5,319 bases of DNA from an uncultured Thermomonas sp. (GTDB lineage: Bacteria; Pseudomonadota; Gammaproteobacteria; Xanthomonadales; Xanthomonadaceae): assembly GCA_946480065.1 (NCBI GenBank), contig CAMLJA010000154.1, positions 1-5,319 of the forward strand. Reading direction: 5' to 3'. Under the pieces are notes generated by a model. The model had not been told where the DNA came from, did no database searches, and saw only the letters and a list, made by a program, of their open reading frames with translations. Below, one piece after another: positions 1-5,319 of the stretch; within the stretch, counting starts at the first letter, position 1, and each line of letters starts with the position of its first letter. The position numbers were made by a program, and so were the translations under genes.

Positions 1-1
1 G

Positions 2-1630
2 CTGGACCGCCTGCGCGCGCTGGTGGACGGCTTCGCCCGCGATGCCGCCCGCGCCGGCGTGGACGCCCCGGTGCCGGCGGAAGTGGTGCGCGCGCACTTG
101 GCGCAAGTACTGGGCGATGCCGACACCCGCGCGCCGCTGCTCACGGGCGGCGTCAGCTTCGCGCGGATGGTGCCGATGCGGCTGCTGCCGTTCCGGGTGA
201 TCTGCCTGCTGGGCATGAACGACGGCGACTTCCCGCGCCGCGACCCCGCCGCCGGGCTCAACCGCCTCACCGCCGAGCTGGGCACCGACCGCCGCCGCCG
301 CGGCGACCGCTCCAACCGCGACGACGACCGCTACCTGCTGCTGCAATTGCTGACGTCCGCGCAGGACGCCTTCCACGTCAGCTGGCTGGGCGCCGACCCG
401 CGCGACGGCAGCGCGCGCGAACCGTCCACGCTGGTGGCCGACCTGCTGGCCGCCGCCGCCGCACAGCACGCGGACGCGAACGCCGCGCGCAAGGCACTGG
501 TGCTGGCGCATCCGCTGCAGCCGTTCTCGCCCTCGGCGTTCGGCGCCACCGATGCCGACGGCCAGCCCGATCCGCGCGTCTTCAGCTACCGCGCCGCCTG
601 GCATCCCGCCGCCGGCCGCCTGGCGGGCGCACGCCGCGCGCTGCCGCCGTGGATGGATGCCGCGGTGGCGCTGGCGCCGCCCGCGCAGGCCGGGGACGAG
701 GTCCCGCTCGACGCGCTGCGCCGCTTCCTGCTGGATCCCGCCGGCCAGTTCCTGCGCCAGCGCCTGCAACTGCGGCTGCCCGAAGCAGACGAGGCGATCG
801 ACGACATCGAACCGCTGCATGCGCCGGGCCCCGGCCTGCCGCGCAGCCGGCTGCAACGCGCGGTGTTCGAGCGCCTGCTCGCCGGCGCGCAGGCCGACGC
901 GATCTACGCGCCGCTGCGCGCCCGCGGGCTGCTGCCATCCGGCCCGCTGGGCCGGCGCGTGCTCGACGCCATCGTGGCCGAGGTGGCGCCGTATGCCGAG
1001 GCGTTCGCGCGCTGGCGCGGCGATGCGCCGGCGGACACCCTCGCGCTGGCGGTGGAGATCGACGGCATGCGCGTGCACGGGCGCCTGGATGGCGTGCATG
1101 CCGGGGGCCTGGCGCGGCTGCGGTTTGGCGCGCCCAACGGCCCGTCCGCGATCCGCCACGGCTTGGACTGGCTGCTGCTGCGCGCCGCCGGCTCCGACCT
1201 GCCGTTCGTCGAGTTCCATGAAACCAAGGACGCCGGCATCGGCCCGCACCCGCGCGGGGCGCTGACGCCGGAAGCGGCCACCGACGCCCTGCGCGCGCTG
1301 CTGGCGCTGCGCCGCGAAGGCCTGCGGCAGCCGCTGCCGTTCGCGCCCTACAGCGCCTGGGAGCTGTTCGCGGAGGAGAACGCGGAACGCGGCCTGCGCA
1401 AGGCCGCCGGCAAATGGCGCGGCAGCGGCAACGGCGGCTGGGCGGAAGGCGCCGGCGAGGCCCTGCGGCTGGCGCTGCGCGGTCGCGACCCGTTCACCGA
1501 CGACGCCTCGCTGCGCGACTTCGCCCGCATCGCCGGCCTGGTGTTCGGCGCGGTGGTGCACGGCGCACCCGCGCCCATCGAAGTAGGCGACGCCGCGCTG
1601 CCGGACGACGACGCCGAGGACGCCGCGTGA
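2..1630 (+). CDS. recC: RecBCD exonuclease V subunit gamma, RecC (C-terminal 542 residues; 5' end outside window)
   Basis: RecC is the scaffold subunit of the RecBCD helicase-nuclease. It splits the duplex at a broken end, feeds the 3' strand to the RecB motor and checks it for Chi. The first complete codon is at 2-4 and the frame is open from the edge, so the gene begins upstream; E. coli RecC is about 1120 residues, so about half is seen. Family landmarks are the block at about 146-236 with MPMRLLPF then LLGMNDGDFPR, the GDRSNRDDDR motif at 302-331 followed by YLLLQLL, and HPLQPFSP at 509-532. The rest is the nuclease-like fold, in which I find no DYK-type catalytic pair; RecC is known to be nuclease-dead. 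It ends in an acidic tail (DDDAEDAA) whose codons contain the recB ribosome binding site. The stop overlaps the recB start by 4 bases. Identification is firm; the N-terminal Chi-scanning part cannot be judged. Confidence 0.97.
   Translation: MDRLRALVDGFARDAARAGVDAPVPAEVVRAHLAQVLGDADTRAPLLTGGVSFARMVPMRLLPFRVICLLGMNDGDFPRRDPAAGLNRLTAELGTDRRRRGDRSNRDDDRYLLLQLLTSAQDAFHVSWLGADPRDGSAREPSTLVADLLAAAAAQHADANAARKALVLAHPLQPFSPSAFGATDADGQPDPRVFSYRAAWHPAAGRLAGARRALPPWMDAAVALAPPAQAGDEVPLDALRRFLLDPAGQFLRQRLQLRLPEADEAIDDIEPLHAPGPGLPRSRLQRAVFERLLAGAQADAIYAPLRARGLLPSGPLGRRVLDAIVAEVAPYAEAFARWRGDAPADTLALAVEIDGMRVHGRLDGVHAGGLARLRFGAPNGPSAIRHGLDWLLLRAAGSDLPFVEFHETKDAGIGPHPRGALTPEAATDALRALLALRREGLRQPLPFAPYSAWELFAEENAERGLRKAAGKWRGSGNGGWAEGAGEALRLALRGRDPFTDDASLRDFARIAGLVFGAVVHGAPAPIEVGDAALPDDDAEDAA
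1616..1620 (+). promoter_or_regulatory. Ribosome binding site of recB
   Basis: GAGGA lies inside the last recC codons, six bases before the GTG at 1627. It is the only purine-rich Shine-Dalgarno-like stretch close to a plausible recB start. It supports GTG 1627 over the open frame that extends upstream to 1414, which is only a shadow of recC. Ribosomes ending on recC at 1628-1630 would stop directly over the recB start, so re-initiation or coupling is likely (inference). Confidence 0.7.
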
Positions 1631-4600
1631 GCGCGCGCGATCCCTACCTCGGCATCCCGCTGGACGGCGTGCAGCGCGTCGAGGCCAGCGCCGGCACCGG
1701 CAAGACCTATACCCTGGCCACGCTGGTCACGCGGCTGGTGGTGGAGCGCGGCCTGCGCGTCGGCCAGGTCCTCGCCGTCACCTTCACCGAGGCGGCCACG
1801 CAGGAACTGCGCAAACGCATCCGCGAGCGCCTGCAGCTGACGCTTTCGCTGCTGGACGCGCCGCCAGCCGAGGCTGCCTCGCCCGAGGCCGCGCTGACCG
1901 GCCAGCTGCTGGCGCAGCATCGCGCACGCAGCGGCGAGTCCGACGACGCGCTGCGCCGCCGCCTGCGCCAGGCCACGGTGGAGACCGACCTGGCCGCGAT
2001 CTTCACCATCCACGGCTTCTGCGCGCGGGTGCTGCGCGAGCACGCGCTGGAGGCCGGCCAGGGCTTCGACGCCCCGGAACTGCTGGCCAACGACCGCGCG
2101 CTGCGCGAACAGGTGGCCGCCGACCTCTGGCGCGCGCACGCGCAGGACGCGGACGGCGCCGACGACCTGCTGGCGCTGTGGAAGGGCGGCCACGGCGAGC
2201 TGGCGCAGGACCTGCGCGTGCTGCTGGACGCGCCGGTGCTGCTGCCGCCGATGCCCGATGGGGCGGACATCGACGCTGCCAAGCAGGCGTTCGCGTCGGC
2301 ACAAGGCGCGCTGCGGACGGCCTGCCGGGCCGACGGCGAGCGCTTGCTCGATGCGCTGGCAGCGGCCATCGATGCCGACGTGATGAACCGCAACAGCTAC
2401 AGGCCGGAATGGGTGGCCGACCTGCGCCGCTGGATGCAGGCCTTCGCGATCGACGGGGTGCGTGGGGATGCGCTGCATCCCAAGCTGGAGAAGCTGACCG
2501 TCGAGGCGCTGGAGAAGGGCACCAAGGCCGCGCACAAGGGCAAGACGCCGGCATCGCCCCTCAGTGCCGATATCGCCGTCTGCCTTGCGGCGGCGGAGCG
2601 CCTCGAGCATGCGCGCGCGCGCCGCCGCGCCGCCCTGCTGCACCGCCTGCGCGACGACGCCCGCGCGCGCATGGCGCGGCTCAAGCGGCAGCGCCGCGTG
2701 CAGGGCTACGACGACCTGATCGCCGGCGTCGCCGACGCGTTGGCCGGGCCGCGGGGCGACGCGCTGGCGCGGCAGCTGCGCGCGCAGTACGCGGTGGCGC
2801 TTGTGGACGAATTCCAGGACACCGACGCGCGCCAGTGGCGCATCTTCGACCGCGTGTTCGGCAGCGGCAGCGACCATCCGGCGCTGTTCCTGATCGGCGA
2901 CCCCAAGCAGGCCATCTACGGCTTCCGCGGCGGCGACGTGCACACCTACCTGGCCGCCGGCGGGGTGGCCACCGACGCGCCGCCGCTGGCGCACAACTTC
3001 CGCTCGCGGCCGGTGCTGCTGGACGCGGTCTCGGCGCTGTACCGGCAGGCCGGCGCCGCCGCGTTCGTCGACGAGCGCATCGCCTTCCACCCGGTCGCGC
3101 CCGGCGGCACCCGCGCCGACGCCGATTTCCTGCGCCACGGCGCGCCGGCGCCGGCGCTGACCGTGTGGCGCGCACCGCCGCCCGACGGCGTGGACGCGAA
3201 GGGCAAGGCCTGCGCGACCTGGCGCGCGGCGGACGCGCGCGAACTGGCCACCCGCGCCTGCGTGGCCGCCATCCACCGCGTGCTGGCCGAGGCGCGCGCC
3301 GGCCATGCGTCGATCAATGGCGCGCCGGTGCAGGCCGGCGACATCGCCGTGCTGGTGCGCACCCACCGCGAGGCGACCCTGGTCCAGCAGGCGCTGGCGC
3401 TGGCCGGCATCCCGGCGGTGGCCGCCGGCCGGCAGAGCCTGTTCGCCACCGCCGAGGCGCGCGAGCTGCACGTACTGCTGCTGGCGCTGCTGCACGGCGG
3501 CGACGACGGCCGCCTGCGCGCCGCGCTGGCCACGGTGCTGGTGGGCGAGGATGCCGCCGCCATCGATGCGCTGCACCGCGACGGCGACGCCCACCGCCGC
3601 TGGCAACTGCAGGCGCAACACTGGCGCGACCGCCTGCGCACCGGTGGCCCGCTGGCATTGGTCACCGCGCTGTGCACCGCGCAGGCCGACCGCCTGCTGG
3701 GCCTGCTGGACGGCGAGCGCCGCGTCAGCAACTTCCTGCAGCTGGCCGAAGCGCTGCAGGAGGCGCAGCGCACCGCGCTGGGCCTGCACGGGCTGGTGGA
3801 CTGGCTGGCGCGCCGCATCGCCGAGGCCGATCCCAACGACGAGATGCAGCTGCCGCGGCTGGAGTCGGATGCCCGCCGCGTGCAGATCGTCACCCTGCAC
3901 AAGAGCAAGGGGCTGGAGTACCCGCTGGTGTTCCTGCCCTTCGTCGGCATCGGCGGCAAGCCGCCCGATCCCGGCCGCCACTGCGCCGCGCACGATGCCG
4001 ATGCCGGCCGCCGCCTGCACTGGAAGCTCGAGACCCTGCCCGAGGCCGGCTGGCCGGACGCCAGCGCCGCCTGGAAGCGCGAGCAGCAGGCCGAGGACGC
4101 GCGCCTGCTCTACGTCGGCCTGACCCGCGCCGAGCACGCGCTGTGGCTCGCCACCGGCCCGTTCTTCAACAGCGGCAAGACGCCGCTGGCGGGGATGCTG
4201 GGCGACCCCGACGCGCTGCGCGAAGCCGGCGTCGCCTTCGACGACGCGCCGCCGCCGACCGAGCTGCCGCGGCTGCCGGCCGCGGACGACGCCCGCGTGC
4301 CGCCCGCGCGCACCCCGGTCCGCGAGCTGCGCAACGACTGGTGGGTCTACAGCTTCAGCCAGCTGGCGAAGGCGGACGCGGGCGATGCCAGCAGCGCCGC
4401 CACCCTGCCCGCGCCCGGCGGCGCCGACGAACCCGAGGCGGGCGACGCCGCCGACGAGGCCCCTGCCGAGGCGGAGGCGTTCGATCCGCGCTTCGCCGGC
4501 AACCGCTACGGCGTGGCCCTGCACGCCGCGCTGGAACACGCCGACTTCGCCGCGTGGCGCGGCTGGCGCGACGGCGCGCCCGCGCCCGCGGACGAGGGCC

Positions 4601-5307
4601 GCGTGATCGTCGAGGCCCTGGCCGGCGAGGGCTACGCCGCGGACGCGCTGGACGACGGCCTGGCGCTGAGCACGCGGCTGGTCGGGCACACGCTGACCGT
4701 GGCGCTGCCGGAAGGCGTGCGCCTGTGCGACCTGCCCGCCGACGAGCGCCGCGCGGAGCTGGAATTCCAGTTCGCCCTGCAGCCCACGCGGGTGGACGCG
4801 CTGCTGGCGCGGCTGCACGCCCACGGCGTGGTGCGCGAGCGCGACCGCTTCGGCCTGCGCCACCAGCTGGAAGGCCTGATGACCGGCCTGGTCGACCTCA
4901 CCTACCGCCACGACGGCCGCTGGTACGTGCTGGACTACAAGTCCAACCGCCTGCCGGGCTACGACGCCGCGGCCCTGCAGCGCGCCATGGCGCACAGCGA
5001 ATACGACCTGCAGGCGCTGATCTACACGCTGGCGCTGCACCGCTGGCTGCGCTTCCGCCTGGGCGACGCGGCGGCCGGCGGCGGCTACGACTACGCGCGC
5101 GACTTCGGCGGCATCCGCTACGTGTTCTGCCGCGGCCTCGACGCCGCCAGCGACGCTTCGCCCGGCATCCACGCGCAGCGCTTCGCGCCGGAGCTGGTGC
5201 ACGCGCTGGACGCGCTGTTCGGCACCGCTGTCGATCCCCACGCGTCCGCGGCCACTGTTCTTCCACCCCCGCCTGCGGGGGAGGGCCGGGGAGGGGGGGC
5301 ACCGTGA
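1627..5307 (+). CDS. recB: RecBCD exonuclease V subunit beta, RecB (3'-5' helicase and nuclease)
   Basis: RecB is an ATP-driven 3'-5' SF1A helicase joined to the RecBCD nuclease; before Chi the complex degrades DNA, after Chi RecB loads RecA. The product is 1226 residues against 1180 in E. coli. Helicase motifs in order: Walker A ASAGTGKT (20-27, K26), Ia TFTEAATQEL (52-61), FTIHGFC (126-132, the RecB rather than AddA form), motif II VDEFQDT (393-399), motif III IGDPKQAIYGFRG (423-435), NFRS (457-460), motif V VTLHKSKGLEY (755-765), motif VI LLYVGLTRA (827-835). An acidic Ala/Pro/Glu linker (about 919-957) leads to the nuclease: H966, D1090, D1103 and K1105 in LDYKSN, then Q1129/Y1133, matching E. 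coli H956, D1067, D1080, K1082 and the QxxxY motif. GTG 1627 is chosen for its GAGGA site and because K26 sits near E. coli K29. Residues after F1198 form a 28-residue tail unlike E. coli, whose last 15 are encoded by a repeat-like element. The gene overlaps both neighbours by 4 bases. Confidence 0.97.
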   Translation: MSARDPYLGIPLDGVQRVEASAGTGKTYTLATLVTRLVVERGLRVGQVLAVTFTEAATQELRKRIRERLQLTLSLLDAPPAEAASPEAALTGQLLAQHRARSGESDDALRRRLRQATVETDLAAIFTIHGFCARVLREHALEAGQGFDAPELLANDRALREQVAADLWRAHAQDADGADDLLALWKGGHGELAQDLRVLLDAPVLLPPMPDGADIDAAKQAFASAQGALRTACRADGERLLDALAAAIDADVMNRNSYRPEWVADLRRWMQAFAIDGVRGDALHPKLEKLTVEALEKGTKAAHKGKTPASPLSADIAVCLAAAERLEHARARRRAALLHRLRDDARARMARLKRQRRVQGYDDLIAGVADALAGPRGDALARQLRAQYAVALVDEFQDTDARQWRIFDRVFGSGSDHPALFLIGDPKQAIYGFRGGDVHTYLAAGGVATDAPPLAHNFRSRPVLLDAVSALYRQAGAAAFVDERIAFHPVAPGGTRADADFLRHGAPAPALTVWRAPPPDGVDAKGKACATWRAADARELATRACVAAIHRVLAEARAGHASINGAPVQAGDIAVLVRTHREATLVQQALALAGIPAVAAGRQSLFATAEARELHVLLLALLHGGDDGRLRAALATVLVGEDAAAIDALHRDGDAHRRWQLQAQHWRDRLRTGGPLALVTALCTAQADRLLGLLDGERRVSNFLQLAEALQEAQRTALGLHGLVDWLARRIAEADPNDEMQLPRLESDARRVQIVTLHKSKGLEYPLVFLPFVGIGGKPPDPGRHCAAHDADAGRRLHWKLETLPEAGWPDASAAWKREQQAEDARLLYVGLTRAEHALWLATGPFFNSGKTPLAGMLGDPDALREAGVAFDDAPPPTELPRLPAADDARVPPARTPVRELRNDWWVYSFSQLAKADAGDASSAATLPAPGGADEPEAGDAADEAPAEAEAFDPRFAGNRYGVALHAALEHADFAAWRGWRDGAPAPADEGRVIVEALAGEGYAADALDDGLALSTRLVGHTLTVALPEGVRLCDLPADERRAELEFQFALQPTRVDALLARLHAHGVVRERDRFGLRHQLEGLMTGLVDLTYRHDGRWYVLDYKSNRLPGYDAAALQRAMAHSEYDLQALIYTLALHRWLRFRLGDAAAGGGYDYARDFGGIRYVFCRGLDAASDASPGIHAQRFAPELVHALDALFGTAVDPHASAATVLPPPPAGEGRGGGAP
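5277..5299 (+). other. G-quadruplex motif over the recD ribosome binding site
   Basis: Four G-runs lie on the coding (mRNA-like) strand: 5277-5281 (5 G), 5283-5285 (3 G), 5288-5291 (4 G) and 5293-5299 (7 G), with loops of one, two and one base. This meets the usual four-run quadruplex rule with very short loops, which favour stable folding. It ends four bases before the recD GTG and contains the recD Shine-Dalgarno sequence. The first G-run is shared with the 5266-5281 hairpin, so the two structures compete. Folding in the cell is inference. Confidence 0.55.
5290..5294 (+). promoter_or_regulatory. Ribosome binding site of recD
   Basis: GGAGG lies nine bases before the GTG at 5304, inside the longer GGGGAGGGGGGG stretch (5288-5299). 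It matches the anti-Shine-Dalgarno sequence well and supports GTG 5304 as the recD start. The site is supplied by the repeat-like element rather than by ordinary recB coding sequence, and could be hidden by the hairpin or quadruplex described for this stretch. Confidence 0.65.
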
Positions 5308-5319
5308 GCCTGCTGCGCG
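5304..5319 (+). CDS. recD: RecBCD exonuclease V subunit alpha, RecD (first five codons only; truncated by window edge)
   Basis: Only GTG AGC CTG CTG CGC plus one base is visible, giving MSLLR. RecD would be the 5'-3' SF1B helicase that completes RecBCD and whose presence turns on nuclease activity and Chi control. No motif can be seen in so short a piece; the call rests on position directly after recB, the GTGA overlap with the recB stop (the same arrangement as recC/recB), the strong ribosome binding site, and the conserved recB-recD gene order. A different downstream gene is possible but unlikely. Confidence 0.75.

Larger units (their letters stand above)
5260..5299 (+). repeat. REP-like C-rich/G-rich palindromic element within the recB 3' end
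   Basis: A C-rich arm (CCACCCCCGC, 5263-5272) and its complement GCGGGGG (5275-5281) form a seven-pair inverted repeat at 5266-5272/5275-5281. A purine-only G-rich stretch follows, interrupted by one CC, to 5299. In the recB frame it reads LPPPPAGEGRGGGAP and then stop. From memory, very similar elements reading as P-x-P-x-x-GEGRG-x-G peptides are scattered at gene ends in GC-rich proteobacteria including Xanthomonadaceae; copy number in this genome cannot be seen here. The base pattern contrasts sharply with the mixed GC codons upstream. The element lies past the last conserved RecB residues and touches the recD start. No T-run follows, so it is not a standard terminator. Confidence 0.6.

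Noticed and set aside
288..308. GCC/CGC triplet run in recC as a microsatellite
   Set aside because: It encodes the Arg-rich stretch leading into the conserved GDRSNRDDDR motif and is short, so it is explained by protein sequence and codon bias.
552..1265. Overlapping alternative-frame open frames on the + strand within recC (also 649-1221) and within recB (3305-4123)
   Set aside because: They are Arg/Ala/Cys/Trp-rich shadows typical of off-frame reading in GC-rich genes, and they overlap well-supported RecC and RecB domains.
1414..1626. N-terminal extension of RecB to an ATG-like upstream start at 1414
   Set aside because: The added 71 residues are an Arg-rich shadow of recC codons with no family match. 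GTG 1627 has a ribosome binding site and places Walker A at the usual distance from the start.
4759..4770. Perfect 12-base palindrome CTGGAATTCCAG
   Set aside because: It encodes Leu-Glu-Phe-Gln in a conserved RecB segment, has no spacing or partner suggesting an operator, and is plausible by chance.
1348..5241. A 1297-codon open frame on the - strand, antisense to recB
   Set aside because: It lies codon-on-codon opposite recB, so it stays open simply because recB uses no TTA, CTA or TCA codons over this span, as expected at this GC content. Its translation is low-complexity Ala/Arg/Gln/Val with no recognisable domain.
5266..5285. Intrinsic terminator at the hairpin near the recB end
   Set aside because: The stem is strong but is followed by G-rich DNA, not a T-run, and recD follows directly in the same operon.
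5260..5299. SMAG-type or GTAG-headed REP of Stenotrophomonas
   Set aside because: No GTAG head tetranucleotide is seen beside the palindrome, so I call it only REP-like.
1627..5307. AddA of an AddAB complex instead of RecB
   Set aside because: The upstream gene carries clear RecC motifs (MPMRLLPF, GDRSxRDDDR), the helicase has the RecB-type FTIHGFC motif, and a recD start follows. No iron-sulfur cysteine cluster of AddB type is seen in the upstream gene.

Overview
This window covers the core of a recC-recB-recD operon, read entirely on the + strand. It holds the C-terminal half of recC (entering from beyond the left edge), a complete recB, and the first five codons of recD at the right edge. 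The DNA is very GC-rich (roughly three-quarters G+C by eye). The proteins match the gammaproteobacterial RecBCD type rather than AddAB. The composition, the direct recC-recB-recD order without an intervening ptrA, and the RecB/RecC sequence style suggest a Xanthomonadaceae/Lysobacteraceae-type organism (Lysobacter, Luteimonas, Pseudoxanthomonas or similar). That placement is inference, not proof.

Layout: recC occupies 2-1630 and ends in TGA. recB (1627-5307) starts with a GTG that shares a GTGA tetranucleotide with the recC stop. recD starts with a GTG at 5304 that shares a second GTGA with the recB stop. There is no intergenic space, and every base belongs to one of the three genes. The spacing implies one transcript with translationally coupled cistrons, as expected for subunits of a single heterotrimer. 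No promoter, RNA gene, terminator, mobile-element gene or CRISPR array is visible.

Function: RecB supplies the 3'-5' SF1A helicase motor and the only nuclease active site. RecC holds the complex together, splits the duplex and scans the 3' strand for Chi. RecD is the 5'-3' motor. All helicase motifs and nuclease residues needed for an active RecB are present, so the enzyme looks intact.

The unusual spot is the recB/recD junction (about 5260-5303). A C-rich/G-rich palindromic element, resembling the dispersed repeats that read through as a PxxGEGRG-type peptide in several GC-rich proteobacteria, appears to have been absorbed into the 3' end of recB. It encodes the last 15 residues of RecB, supplies the Shine-Dalgarno sequence for recD, and forms a four-run G-quadruplex motif ending four bases before the recD start. 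I see no unknown defence or accessory system here; that junction is the main lead.
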